The translations under genes were made by a program, and so were the position numbers. Positions 8,655 through 23,321 of a DNA stretch of 64,000 nt are shown here, piece by piece. Within the stretch, counting starts at the first letter, position 1. Every line of letters starts with the position of its first letter. The DNA comes from Halomonas rhizosphaerae. Its GTDB lineage: Bacteria; Pseudomonadota; Gammaproteobacteria; Pseudomonadales; Halomonadaceae. The stretch is taken from NCBI RefSeq assembly GCF_030010555.1, contig NZ_JASCQP010000005.1:1-64000 (forward strand), given 5' to 3'. Under the pieces are notes generated by a model, which was not told where the DNA came from, did no database searches, and saw only the letters and a list, made by a program, of their open reading frames with translations.

Positions 8655-9209
8655 TCAGTCGTCAACGTCATCGCCGTCCAGCAGACGGCCATCGAAGGGC
8701 AGGACTTCGGGAGAGGCGATGCCCGGGGCGAGGCGTTGGTGCAGGTTGAGCATCACCGCCACCTCGTGCTCGGGGCGCAGCGGCTCGAGGCCTAGCTCGC
8801 CGAACAGCTCGCCCCGGGCCCGGGCCCAGTCGCCGGGTTCGATCTCAGCATAGAGGCTCTCTGCCGGGGCCAGTTCGACGAAGGGGTCGAGGCCGTAGGT
8901 GTCGAAGAGTCGCGAGATCGCCGCCTCGTCATCACTCACGCCTGCCGTGAAGAGGGTTTTGCTGAAGTGGTCATTCTCGAGCTCGCGGATCACGTCCAGC
9001 GGGCTCACGCCCATGCTGTTGAGCTCCTCCAGGCTGTACTCGCCCAGCGAGACCATCTCGCTGTCCAGCCAGTCGTCGTCCGGCTGGATCAGGGTGTGTT
9101 TGACCCGCCCGTCGGGCAGTGTCCAGGCGATGGCCAGCGGCAATCCGCCGTCCTCGCCGGTCTCGACGGCGATGAAGCCGGGAATCTCCTTGCTCTCGGG
9201 GCCGGCCAT
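8655..9209 (-). CDS. Degenerate RNase-H-fold (DEDD exonuclease-like) protein
   Basis: A 184-aa acidic protein with no firm family. The layout resembles small DEDD 3'-5' exonucleases: an opening strand GFIAVETGEDGGLPLAIAWTLPDG, a DDDWLD turn, a helix ending in SMGVSPLDVIRELE, a strand LFTAGVSDD with a following LFDTYGLDP, and a late RPEHEVAVML helix. The position expected to carry the first catalytic Asp of D-x-E is Ala (FIAVE), so activity is doubtful. ATG 9209 is chosen because GAGGAG lies 8 nt upstream. One base separates it from the tatD stop, so it is in the same operon. Confidence 0.6.
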   Translation of the reverse strand: MAGPESKEIPGFIAVETGEDGGLPLAIAWTLPDGRVKHTLIQPDDDWLDSEMVSLGEYSLEELNSMGVSPLDVIRELENDHFSKTLFTAGVSDDEAAISRLFDTYGLDPFVELAPAESLYAEIEPGDWARARGELFGELGLEPLRPEHEVAVMLNLHQRLAPGIASPEVLPFDGRLLDGDDVDD

Positions 9210-9210
9210 G

Positions 9211-10098
9211 TCAGGACTCCTCATGTTCGATGGCGTGGCGCGTCTCGCCTGCCGGCAGGCGGAAGAAGGCGAGCGCGGTCGCGGTGGTGGCGTGGGCCAG
9301 CGCGACCTCGTCCATGCCGCGCCAGTGGGCGATTTCCCGCACGATCCAGGGCAGCAGGGCCGGTTCGTGGCGTCTGCCCTTGAGTTTGGCAGGTAAATTG
9401 CGCGGCAGCAGGTACGGGCAGTCGGTTTCCACCATCAGCCGGTCCAGGGGAATCTCGCCGACCAGCTCGCGCAGGTGGTGGCCGCGACGCTCGTCGCACA
9501 GCCAGCCGGTCAGGCCGATGTGCAGGTCCAGGTCCCGGTAACCGTAGAGGGTCTCGCGATCGGCGGTGAAGCAGTGCACTACCGCGTCGGGGATATCGTC
9601 TCGCCAGGCATGCAGCATCTCGCGCATGCGGCGCCCGGCGTCCCGCTCATGGAGGAACAGCGGCTTGCCGCTCTCCGCCGCCAGGCCGAGCTGGGCCTCG
9701 AAGGCGCGCTCCTGCTCGGCGGGGGTAGAGAAGTTGCGGTTGAAGTCGAGGCCGCACTCGCCCACCGCCACCACCTCGGGCTGGCGGTGCAGGTCGCGCA
9801 TCGACCGCTCCAGCGCCGGGTCCCAGTGGCTGGCATCGTGGGGGTGCACCCCGGCGGTGGCGAAGAGCCCCGGGTGGCGACGGGCCAGCGCCACGGCCTG
9901 TTCGGCATGCTCGCGGTCGGTGCCGGTGAGAATCAGGGTGGTGACGTTCGCCGCCCGGGCGCGGGCCAGCACCGCCGCCAGGTCCCGGGCGAAACTCGCG
10001 TGGGTCAGGTTGGCGCCGATGTCCACCAGCGGCCCGGGCGAGGTGAAGCGCAGGGCCTGGGGCAGGACGTCGTCGCAGGGGGCGGTCGGGGCAACCAA
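9211..10098 (-). CDS. tatD: TatD family metal-dependent hydrolase
   Basis: A 295-aa TIM-barrel hydrolase (3'-5' DNase/RNase family). Metal-site motifs appear in order: VDIGANLTH, AGVHPHD, VGECGLDF, LHERDA, VHCFTADRE, and VETDCPYLLPRN. I start at TTG 10098 because AAGGAG (reverse of 10107-10112) lies 8 nt upstream; the reading frame extends 20 codons further without a ribosome site. It overlaps no neighbour and is followed after one base by the exonuclease-like gene. Divergent from uup. Confidence 0.92.
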   Translation of the reverse strand: MVAPTAPCDDVLPQALRFTSPGPLVDIGANLTHASFARDLAAVLARARAANVTTLILTGTDREHAEQAVALARRHPGLFATAGVHPHDASHWDPALERSMRDLHRQPEVVAVGECGLDFNRNFSTPAEQERAFEAQLGLAAESGKPLFLHERDAGRRMREMLHAWRDDIPDAVVHCFTADRETLYGYRDLDLHIGLTGWLCDERRGHHLRELVGEIPLDRLMVETDCPYLLPRNLPAKLKGRRHEPALLPWIVREIAHWRGMDEVALAHATTATALAFFRLPAGETRHAIEHEES

Positions 10099-10198
10099 GG
10101 CGGAACTCCTTCTGGGATCAGGCGCGCATTGTACCCGTCGCCACGGCGGGCCGGCCATGCGTTACACTAGCGCCCTCGATGAATGAAGAGGTGAGCGC

Positions 10199-12130
<1,932 letters not shown>

Positions 12131-12165
12131 CAGGGCGAGGCGTCGCCGGCGTAGGGCCCGAAACA

Positions 12166-12192
12166 GCAAGGGCGCCCAAGGGGCGCCCTTGC
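12166..12192. terminator. Bidirectional terminator between uup and uspA
   Basis: A perfect 12-bp stem, GCAAGGGCGCCC (12166-12177) with GGGCGCCCTTGC (12181-12192), closes a 3-nt AAG loop between convergent genes. There is no clear T run on the + strand, so termination efficiency is uncertain. Confidence 0.7.
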
Positions 12193-12216
12193 GGTCTATC
12201 GGGTCGAAGCGGGCGG

Positions 12217-12672
12217 TTACTCCTCGCTCTTCTCGCCCTTGGCCCCCACCCGCACGGCCAGTACGTCGCACTGGGCGCCGTGCAGCACACCGGTGGAGGT
12301 GGAGCCGAGCAGCAGGGCGAAGCCATGGCGGCCGTGGGAGCCGACCACGATCAGGTCGACGTCATGCTCCTCGGCGAAGCGGTGGATCTCGGTATCGGGC
12401 ATGCCCACCACCACGTGCTGGTTCTCCTTGGGCACATGGGTGTCGGCGATCTCGGCCAGGCGCTGCTTGGCGTGCTCGTCGAGCTGGTCCTGGATGCTGG
12501 TGAGGTCCATGGGGATGTCGCCGCCATAGGCGAAGCCCAGCGGCTCCAGGGTATGCATGATGGACAGCTTGGCCTGGTTGCGGTCGGCGATCTGCATCGC
12601 CCGCTCCAGGACCTTGTGGGAGTCCTTTGTCAGGTCGACGGCGACCAGGACATGACGATATTCGTTGCTCAT
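12217..12672 (-). CDS. uspA: Universal stress protein UspA family
   Basis: A 151-aa single-domain Usp protein, usually a cytosolic dimer induced by stress or starvation. The ATP-binding signature VVGSHGRHGFALLLGST is present near residues 105-121, so it is of the ATP-binding subtype. Opening strand YRHVLVAVDLTKDS and the VERAMQIADRNQAKLSIMHTLEP-like region are typical. Convergent with uup across a strong hairpin. Confidence 0.93.
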   Translation of the reverse strand: MSNEYRHVLVAVDLTKDSHKVLERAMQIADRNQAKLSIMHTLEPLGFAYGGDIPMDLTSIQDQLDEHAKQRLAEIADTHVPKENQHVVVGMPDTEIHRFAEEHDVDLIVVGSHGRHGFALLLGSTSTGVLHGAQCDVLAVRVGAKGEKSEE

Positions 12673-12778
12673 GGTGTGACTCTCCGTACAGCATCCAGCG
12701 TGTTTGGGGATGCTTCCACTCTAGGACGGCTCGCGTGACAAGACAACGACTTGCATCAAGATTCACAGGGAGAACGGC

Positions 12779-13309
12779 ATGGCATGGTTGATCATTCTCG
12801 TCGCGGTGATGCTGGTGATCTCGCCGCTACTCTGGCTCAAGCCGAACCCGCGCCAGAAGCGGGTGGCGCGGATGCGAACGGCCATGAGCCGGGCGGGCGT
12901 CACCGTCAAGCTGGACAAGCCACCCTTTCATGAAGCCAGGGGCGTCATGCCCCACTACCGCTGGCCCTATCCGCCGCAACAGCCGGGGCCCGACTTCACG
13001 CTGGTGCGAGATTCGAAGGCCGGGCCGGCGCTCAAGCCGTTCCGGCATGGCTGGTACTGGCGCTTCGAGCCGCTGCGGCCCCTGCCGGCGGCGGCCGAGG
13101 CGCCCCTCGAGGCGCTGCTGACGCGCCTGCCGCTGGATGCCAGTGTGCTGGAGTCGAACCGGGCCGCCCTCGGGCTCTGGTGGTGGGAGTCGCAGGATAC
13201 CGAGCGCTTCTCCAGCTATCTGGAGGACTTCACGGCCCTGCGCGACGCCCTGGCCGGGCGTCCCGACCATCCCGAGAAGGAGGTGCCCCTGGAGGGCCCG
13301 CGCGCCTGA
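12779..13309 (+). CDS. Membrane-anchored protein of unknown function
   Basis: A 176-aa protein with one N-terminal membrane helix (residues 3-20, LIILVAVMLVISPLLWL) followed by a basic stretch PNPRQKRVARMRTAM and a soluble domain rich in Pro, Trp and Arg (PHYRWPYPPQQPGPDF, RHGWYWRFEPLRPLP). I recognise no family. A GGGAGAA site precedes the ATG. It is convergent with the MarR-type regulator gene. Confidence 0.7.
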   Translation: MAWLIILVAVMLVISPLLWLKPNPRQKRVARMRTAMSRAGVTVKLDKPPFHEARGVMPHYRWPYPPQQPGPDFTLVRDSKAGPALKPFRHGWYWRFEPLRPLPAAAEAPLEALLTRLPLDASVLESNRAALGLWWWESQDTERFSSYLEDFTALRDALAGRPDHPEKEVPLEGPRA

Positions 13310-13315
13310 GCGCGG

Positions 13316-13771
13316 TCACTGTGCATCCTCGCGGGCCTGGATCGCCAGGCCGTTCTCCTCGATGCGCGACAGCAGGCTCGCCAGCTGGTCGACCTCCGCG
13401 TCGTCGAGGCCGGCCAGCATCTCGCTGCGCGCCTGGCTGACCACCGCATCGATCTGCTCCAGCAGCGGCGTGGCCTCGGGCGTCAGGTAGATGCGCTTGG
13501 TGCGGCGGTCCTGGTCGCAGCCGCGCCGCTCGATCAGTCCCTGCTCGGAGAGCTGGTCCAGGGTACGGACCAGTGAGGGCGCCTCGACGCCGATGGCGCG
13601 GGCCAGGTCGCACTGCGGCTGGCCGTCACCGAGCCGCCAGAGGTGGTAGAGGGTGATCCAGCGGGTCTGGGTCAGGCCCAGCGGCGCCAGTCGCCGGTCG
13701 ATGACGGCGCGCCACAGGCGCGGCACGCGGGACAGCTGGAAGCCGATGTTCTGGTGCATGGGTCTGTGCAT
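13316..13771 (-). CDS. MarR/SlyA family transcriptional regulator
   Basis: A ~151-aa winged-helix regulator of the SlyA branch. The DNA-binding core is CDLARAIGVEAPSLVRTLDQLSEQGLIERRGCDQDRRTKRIYLTPEA, which gives the recognition helix and the wing. The N- and C-terminal helices (NIGFQLSRVPRLWRAVIDRRL; LLEQIDAVVSQARSEML) form the dimer interface. ATG 13771 is used; ATG 13759 (MHQNIGF) is equally possible, as neither has a clear ribosome site. Such proteins usually sense small phenolic ligands; the target genes here are unknown. Confidence 0.85.
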   Translation of the reverse strand: MHRPMHQNIGFQLSRVPRLWRAVIDRRLAPLGLTQTRWITLYHLWRLGDGQPQCDLARAIGVEAPSLVRTLDQLSEQGLIERRGCDQDRRTKRIYLTPEATPLLEQIDAVVSQARSEMLAGLDDAEVDQLASLLSRIEENGLAIQAREDAQ

Positions 13772-13828
13772 CCGGGATGAGCCTGAGCGGATTGTCCGAA
13801 CCGCCGCCGTGTAATGCAAGCAGGCTTA

Positions 13829-15232
<1,404 letters not shown>

Positions 15233-15376
15233 CCGTCGAGTCTAACAGCGCCCGCCCCGCTGGGGTGAGTCGTCGGGACCTGCCATGCTGTCGGCAGGGG
15301 CTTGACGTTAGGGCTCGGCTGCACCAAGCTGTCGAAAATCAAACGGCCGTATGAATTCCTGCATGGAGGTTCGTGG

Positions 15377-18820
<3,444 letters not shown>

Positions 18821-18850
18821 CCCGCCCGGCCTGAAAACGGTCGCGGTGAT

Positions 18851-18886
18851 ACGCAGAACGGCACCCTTCGGGGTGCCGTTCTGCGT
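18851..18886. terminator. Terminator with UUCG tetraloop after fadA
   Basis: A 16-bp perfect stem, 18851-18866 with 18871-18886, closed by a stable TTCG tetraloop (C-UUCG-G). It lies between convergent fadA and the TAXI protein gene and probably serves both strands. Confidence 0.85.
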
Positions 18887-18900
18887 TGCGGGCACGGGTT

Positions 18901-19920
18901 TCATTCGAGCCTTGCTGCGGCGTGCTCGGCCAGGCGGGGTTGGTCGTTGCGTTCGGACATCATGCTCTCGGCCTCGACCCATCCCTGTTCTCGGTAGAAG
19001 CGCAGCGCCCCTTCGTGCAGGGGCGCGCTGAGCCCCTCTCGGATCATCGCCTGGGGCGTCAGCTGGCCCAGGGCGGGATGGGCCGCCTTGAAGCGTGCGA
19101 AGTTGTCGAACACGCTGGAGACCAGCCGGTAGACCAGGTCGGCGTCGGTGTCCGCCTTGGTGACCAGGGTGGCCTTGACCCCGAAGGTGCTCACTGCCTG
19201 CTGGTCCGGGCCGTAGAGGCCGGCGGGGATCGAGGCCCGCGTGAAATAGGGGTAGGCGTCCACCAGCAGGTCGACGAACTCGCCCTGCACGTCGACGATC
19301 TCGGCATTGCACAGCCGGATGGCCTGGGCCACCGAGGCATTGGGATGGCCCACGGTATAGACCATGGCATCGATGTTGCCGTGGCAGAGCTCCATGGACT
19401 GCTGGTCGGCCGGCAGGTCGTGGATCTGGCGAAAGTTGCTGCGGCTCCAGCCCCGGGCATCCATCAGCCTGAGCATGGTGCCGCGCTGGCCGGAGCCCGG
19501 GTTGCCGATGTTCACCGAGCGCTGCTGAAGGTCCTCGAAGTCCCGAATCCCGGCATCGCGTCGCACCACCAGGGTGAAGGGCTCGCTGTGCAGCGAGAAG
19601 ATGGAGCGCAGCGCCTCGTCCGGGCCGTCGTTCCGGAACCCCTCGGTGCCCAGGGTGGCATACTGGTGCAGATCCGACTGGGCCATGGCGAGCTGAAGAT
19701 CGCCGCGTCGCAGCCCGCGCAGGTTGGCACTGGAGCCGTCGCCGGGCTGCGCCCGGCAGGGCGTCTCGACGACTCGGCACAGTGCCCGGCCGACCACGTG
19801 GTAGACCCCGGCAGGGCTGGCGGTGGCGATGATCAGGGGATCGTCGGCCTGCGCCGACGGCGGGTTCCAGAGGAACAGGCTGGTCAGGCCGATCCCCAGC
19901 AGCCTTGCGGTTGGTTTCAT
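18901..19920 (-). CDS. TAXI family TRAP transporter solute-binding protein
   Basis: A 339-aa periplasmic binding protein of the TAXI class. A signal peptide is clear (residues 1-25, ending PSAQA-DD). The mature protein begins with the family motif IIATASPAGVYHVVGRALCRVVE and has GDLQLAMAQSDLHQYA, NIGNPGSGQRGTMLRLM and QSMELCHGNIDAMVYTVGHPN. Family members deliver a carboxylate (for example 2-oxoglutarate or glutamate) to a fused TRAP permease. No TRAP permease gene is present in this window, so it is an orphan here. The start region lies in a possible RNA hairpin. Confidence 0.9.
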   Translation of the reverse strand: MKPTARLLGIGLTSLFLWNPPSAQADDPLIIATASPAGVYHVVGRALCRVVETPCRAQPGDGSSANLRGLRRGDLQLAMAQSDLHQYATLGTEGFRNDGPDEALRSIFSLHSEPFTLVVRRDAGIRDFEDLQQRSVNIGNPGSGQRGTMLRLMDARGWSRSNFRQIHDLPADQQSMELCHGNIDAMVYTVGHPNASVAQAIRLCNAEIVDVQGEFVDLLVDAYPYFTRASIPAGLYGPDQQAVSTFGVKATLVTKADTDADLVYRLVSSVFDNFARFKAAHPALGQLTPQAMIREGLSAPLHEGALRFYREQGWVEAESMMSERNDQPRLAEHAAARLE

Positions 19921-19943
19921 GACTCACCTCGCGTCAGTGAGTC
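19921..19943 (-). promoter_or_regulatory. Inverted repeat overlapping the TAXI gene ribosome site
   Basis: GACTCAC (19921-19927) and GTGAGTC (19937-19943) form a perfect 7-bp arm pair with a 9-nt loop, immediately upstream of the ATG. In the mRNA, the Shine-Dalgarno sequence GAGGTGAG falls across the loop and the start-proximal arm, so folding would hide it. A role in translational control is inferred. Confidence 0.5.
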
Positions 19944-20025
19944 GGCCAGAGGCACTCCCGGTCCAAGAGGGGGGCCGGGCGGAAGCCGGAGGGAGGGACT
20001 TCTCATCGCGTCTGGTCGACGTATC

Positions 20026-20062
20026 GTGTTGTTCTGTTGATCTTGTCGTTGTCTTGTTGTCG
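20026..20062 (-). promoter_or_regulatory. CA-rich leader segment upstream of the TAXI gene
   Basis: The + strand here is almost free of A (G/T with some C). The TAXI mRNA strand therefore reads as repeated ACAAC/GACAA units, 106-142 nt upstream of the start. CA-rich unstructured leaders act as translation enhancers or sRNA (GcvB-type) targets in other binding-protein mRNAs. That role here is inference. The rest of the intergenic region shows nothing further. Confidence 0.35.
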
Positions 20063-20185
20063 CGCGATCAGCCGATGCGGCGTTCGACAAGGCCCGAGAA
20101 TCCCTGCGAGTAGACGGGCCTCCTTGAGGTATAGCAGGGGCTTAAGGATCGGAAGGGACTATCGACGGAATTTAATCGCATATGG

Positions 20186-20647
20186 TTAGAGCACGCCGGC
20201 GTCCAGCCCCGCGGCCATTGCCATGCCCAGTTCCTCCACCTGGTCGACGAAGTCCTCTTGCCACTCGCCGCGCAGGGTCAGCGGTTCCTGCACCCACTTC
20301 CAGCGCAGGCCGGTGACGATCCCCTCCACGGCCCGGCGGGTGCCGGTGCCGTCGCGGCCGGCGCGGATATAGAGCGCGCAGGGCAGCCCCTGCTTCTCCT
20401 CCAGCACCGGGTAGTAGCTGCGGTCGAAGAAGTCCTTAAGGGCGCCGCTCATGTAGCCCAGGTTCTCGGTGGTGCCGAGCAGGATGGCATCGCAGGCCAG
20501 CACATCCTCGGGGCCGGCCTCCAGGGGTGGCTTGACGGTGACCTCGACGCCCTCGATATCGGGATGACGTCCCCCGCGCTCGGCGGCCTCGCGGAGCCGG
20601 AGGGTATTGGGCGAAGGGGCATGGGCGACGATCAGCAGGCGAGGCAT
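20186..20647 (-). CDS. Flavodoxin-like FMN protein
   Basis: A 153-aa flavodoxin-fold protein. The opening strand and phosphate loop LLIVAHAPSPNTLRL, the GTTENLGYMSGALKDFFDRSYYP region that packs on the flavin, and the length fit the NADPH-dependent FMN reductase / flavodoxin family. It probably shuttles electrons or reduces a quinone. There is no operon partner: upstream gene divergent, downstream gene in the same direction but 265 bp away. Confidence 0.82.
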   Translation of the reverse strand: MPRLLIVAHAPSPNTLRLREAAERGGRHPDIEGVEVTVKPPLEAGPEDVLACDAILLGTTENLGYMSGALKDFFDRSYYPVLEEKQGLPCALYIRAGRDGTGTRRAVEGIVTGLRWKWVQEPLTLRGEWQEDFVDQVEELGMAMAAGLDAGVL

Positions 20648-20800
20648 GGCGGTCTCCCGGGTTGAACTCGTGGCTTGCGACCATCATGCCATGGAGAAGT
20701 GGCGTTGACAGGCGCCGGGCTTTCTCCGACGCTGAGTCGGCGCTCTCGCACCGTCACGTCGAAACGTAGACATCTTGGATATCCAGGGAGGTTGATCACC

Positions 20801-21277
20801 ATGGCCTTTGCTCTCTCGACCATGCAGCTCGAAAGCTCCGCCTTTGCGGCGGGGGGTGCCATTCCGACGAAACATACCGGGGAGGGGGACGACGTCTCGC
20901 CGGCCCTCAGCTGGCAGGGCGCCCCGGAGGGCACCAAGGGCTTCGCGGTGATCTGCCATGACCCGGATGCCCCCCTGGTGCAGAACGGCAGCTACGGCTT
21001 CGTGCACTGGGTGCTCTACAACCTGCCCGCCGCCACCAGCGAGCTCAAGGAGGGCAGCGGCGAGGGGACTCCGGGGCTCAACGACTTCGGCAAGACCGGC
21101 TATGGCGGCCCCATGCCGCCGGAGGGCCACGGGGTGCACCACTACTACTTCTGGGTGCTGGCGCTGGACAAGGCCACCGACCTGCCGGAAGGCCTCTCGC
21201 TGCCCGAACTGCTCAAGCAGGCGGAGCCTCACCTGATCGGCATGAACCGCCTGGTGGGTACCTACCAGCGCGACTGA
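20801..21277 (+). CDS. YbhB/YbcL family PEBP (Raf-kinase-inhibitor-like) protein
   Basis: A 158-aa phosphatidylethanolamine-binding-protein fold. Signature segments are DVSPALSWQGAPEGTKGFAVICHDPDAP, FVHWVLYNLPA and GYGGPMPPEGHGVHHYYFWVLALD. The bacterial role is not settled. ATG 20801 is preceded by GGGAGG at good spacing; the frame extends upstream without support. A strong hairpin follows. Confidence 0.93.
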   Translation: MAFALSTMQLESSAFAAGGAIPTKHTGEGDDVSPALSWQGAPEGTKGFAVICHDPDAPLVQNGSYGFVHWVLYNLPAATSELKEGSGEGTPGLNDFGKTGYGGPMPPEGHGVHHYYFWVLALDKATDLPEGLSLPELLKQAEPHLIGMNRLVGTYQRD

Positions 21278-21313
21278 TGGACGCGGCGCCTGATCGCGCC
21301 CCGGCTGAGCAAG

Positions 21314-21346
21314 GCGGGCCCGCGTCGCTGGACGACGCGGGCCCGC
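21314..21346. terminator. Hairpin between PEBP gene and LysR gene
   Basis: A 14-bp stem, GCGGGCCCGCGTCG (21314-21327) with its complement at 21333-21346, has a 5-nt loop between convergent genes. No T run follows on the + strand. Confidence 0.7.
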
Positions 21347-21365
21347 GGCGTCTATTGCCCATGGC

Positions 21366-22250
21366 TCAGGTGACGGCCTCGCTCGGCGCCGGGGCGGCCA
21401 CGTCGTCGTGGTCGATCACCAGGTGCTCCAGTTCCTCGCAGAAGGCTTCCAGGGCCTCGCTGGTGTGCCCCGGCCGGCGGTGCAGCTCGATCTCCACCTG
21501 CCCCAGGGGCGGCAGGCCCTCCGCCTCGCCGACGATGCGACACCCTTCGGGAACACTGCGCGGGGTCTTCACCGTCATCGCCAGGCCCGCCTGGACCGGC
21601 AGGTTGATGCCGGTAGGCGACTGGCTGGAATAGTGGACCTCCCAGCGCCGCTCCTCGCGCCCCAGGGCCGAGAGGGCATGGGCGCGGAAGATGCATCCCT
21701 CCGGGTTGAGCGCCAGGGGCAGGGTCGCCCAGTCGGCCGGCGAGACGCTCTCGGCCACCACCCAGACCATCGGCTCCCAGCCGAGCAGCTGGCCCGACTG
21801 GGTCGGCAGATGACGGATTGACAGCACCACGTCCAGCAGCCCCTCCTGGAAGCGCTTCACCAGGCTGGCGCTCATGTCGCAGTGGATCTCGAGGCGCGTG
21901 TCGGGGAAGCGCTCGGCGTAGCGGGGCAGCAGGGCGGGCAGGTAGGCGGCGGCCTGCTCCTCGGAGGTGGCGAAGCGGATCAGCTCGCCGCGCCGCGTCT
22001 CGCCCAGGGCCTCGCGGGCCTCGTCCTCGAGCTTGAGCATGTGGCGGGCATAGGGCAGCAGACGCTCCCCCGGGGCGGTCAGCAACACGCTGCGGCTGGT
22101 GCGCTCCAGCAGCGACTGGCCCATCTGGTCCTCGAGACGCTTGATCTGCAGGCTCACCGCCGACTGGGTGCGATGCAGCACCTTGCCGGCGGCGCTGAAG
22201 CCCTGGCACTCGGCCACGGTGACGAAGGTGCGAAGCAGCACGGTATCCAT
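21366..22250 (-). CDS. LysR family regulator of the oxygenase/M24/MmsA cluster
   Basis: A 294-aa LysR-type regulator. The N-terminal winged helix MDTVLLRTFVTVAECQGFSAAGKVLHRTQSAVSLQIKRLEDQMGQ has the classic helix-turn-helix; residues 90-290 form the periplasmic-binding-like effector domain. It diverges from the 2OG-oxygenase gene with 110 bp between starts, an arrangement typical of a local activator. Two inverted repeats in that gap are candidate binding sites. ATG 22250 is chosen over the upstream TTG 22256. Confidence 0.9.
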   Translation of the reverse strand: MDTVLLRTFVTVAECQGFSAAGKVLHRTQSAVSLQIKRLEDQMGQSLLERTSRSVLLTAPGERLLPYARHMLKLEDEAREALGETRRGELIRFATSEEQAAAYLPALLPRYAERFPDTRLEIHCDMSASLVKRFQEGLLDVVLSIRHLPTQSGQLLGWEPMVWVVAESVSPADWATLPLALNPEGCIFRAHALSALGREERRWEVHYSSQSPTGINLPVQAGLAMTVKTPRSVPEGCRIVGEAEGLPPLGQVEIELHRRPGHTSEALEAFCEELEHLVIDHDDVAAPAPSEAVT

Positions 22251-22268
22251 GATCAATGAGCTCTTGAA

Positions 22269-22307
22269 ATTGATTGTATCTCAATCATTCATTTTCATTA
22301 TGAATGA
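22269..22307. promoter_or_regulatory. Candidate LysR operators in the divergent gap
   Basis: Two perfect inverted repeats lie side by side: ATTGA-N7-TCAAT (22269-22285), containing the T-N11-A pattern of LysR boxes, and TCATTCA-N9-TGAATGA (22285-22307). A weak -10-like TATGCT (22316-22321) for the oxygenase operon starts 9 bp further on. Binding by the adjacent LysR protein is inferred from position. Confidence 0.6.
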
Positions 22308-22360
22308 GGCGTCACTATGCTGTCCAGCGACATCCCGCAATACTCAGGAGCAGGAGAGCC

Positions 22361-23242
22361 ATGCAGGCAACCGCTGACGTCCAGACGACCAACCCCCTCG
22401 ATGGCCTGATCGACCTGGCCCGCTACCCCGTCGATGACCTGGACGGCGAGGCCGGCCGCGCCCTGATCGAGCAGTGCCGTCGCCAGCTCGACGAGGACGG
22501 CTGCGTGGTGCTCAAGAACTTCGTCCCAGAGGACGCCCTGGCTCGGCTCGAGCGCGAGACCGAACGCCTCTCGCCGGAGGCGCACTACAACCAGACCGAG
22601 ACCAATCCCTACAACAGCGCCGGCGATGCCGAGAAACCGGCCAGCCATCCGGTGAATCGCTTCGACGACCGCACCAACGGCTTCGTGGCGGGCGATCGCA
22701 TCGATGGCGACACCATCATCCGCCAGGTCTACGAGCATCCCGACTTCCAGCGCTTCATCGGTGCCGTGGTGGGCATGGAGGAGATCCACCAGTACGCCGA
22801 CCCGCTCGCCGACCTGGTGGTCAACGTGCTGCGCGAGGGCTGCCAGCATCCGTGGCACTACGACACCAACGAGTTCATCGTCACCATGATGACCCGCCAG
22901 TCCCACGGCGGCGGCCGCTTCGAGTACGCCCCGGGCATCCGCAGCCCGGAGGGCGAGAACTTCGCGGAGGTGGAAAAGGTGATCGACGGCGACCGCACGC
23001 GCCTCAAGAGCCTCGACCTCCAGCCCGGCGACCTGCAGGTCTTCTTCGGTCGCTACTCGCTGCACCGGGTCACCCCGGTGGAGGGCGACAAGGAGCGCCA
23101 CACTGTGATCTTCGCCTACGCCAAGGAGCCCGGGTTCATCGGCCGCCCCGAGCGAGCCCAGCGCATCTTCGGCCGCATGGCGCCGGTCCACGAACGGCTC
23201 CTTGAGGAGGGCATGAACCGCTCGGACAGCCTGGCCGACTGA
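22361..23242 (+). CDS. 2OG-Fe(II) oxygenase, HalD/BesD-like family
   Basis: A 293-aa 2-oxoglutarate-dependent non-heme iron oxygenase related to the amino-acid-acting HalD/BesD (formerly ArpA) group. The facial triad reads as His166-x-Asp168 in HPWHYDTNEF and His235 in YSLHRVTPVEG; Arg246 in DKERHTVIFAY is the likely 2OG-binding residue. True halogenases replace the Asp by Gly or Ala; here Asp is kept, so hydroxylation is more likely than chlorination. ATG 22361 has AGGAGA upstream. First gene of a three-gene operon; the substrate is unknown. Confidence 0.82.
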   Translation: MQATADVQTTNPLDGLIDLARYPVDDLDGEAGRALIEQCRRQLDEDGCVVLKNFVPEDALARLERETERLSPEAHYNQTETNPYNSAGDAEKPASHPVNRFDDRTNGFVAGDRIDGDTIIRQVYEHPDFQRFIGAVVGMEEIHQYADPLADLVVNVLREGCQHPWHYDTNEFIVTMMTRQSHGGGRFEYAPGIRSPEGENFAEVEKVIDGDRTRLKSLDLQPGDLQVFFGRYSLHRVTPVEGDKERHTVIFAYAKEPGFIGRPERAQRIFGRMAPVHERLLEEGMNRSDSLAD

Positions 23243-23321
23243 GCCCCGACGCCACCTACCTCCCTTGCCGATGGCCGCCCGTGCAGGCGGCCATCCCCTG
23301 ACGACACAGCGAGAGACCCCC

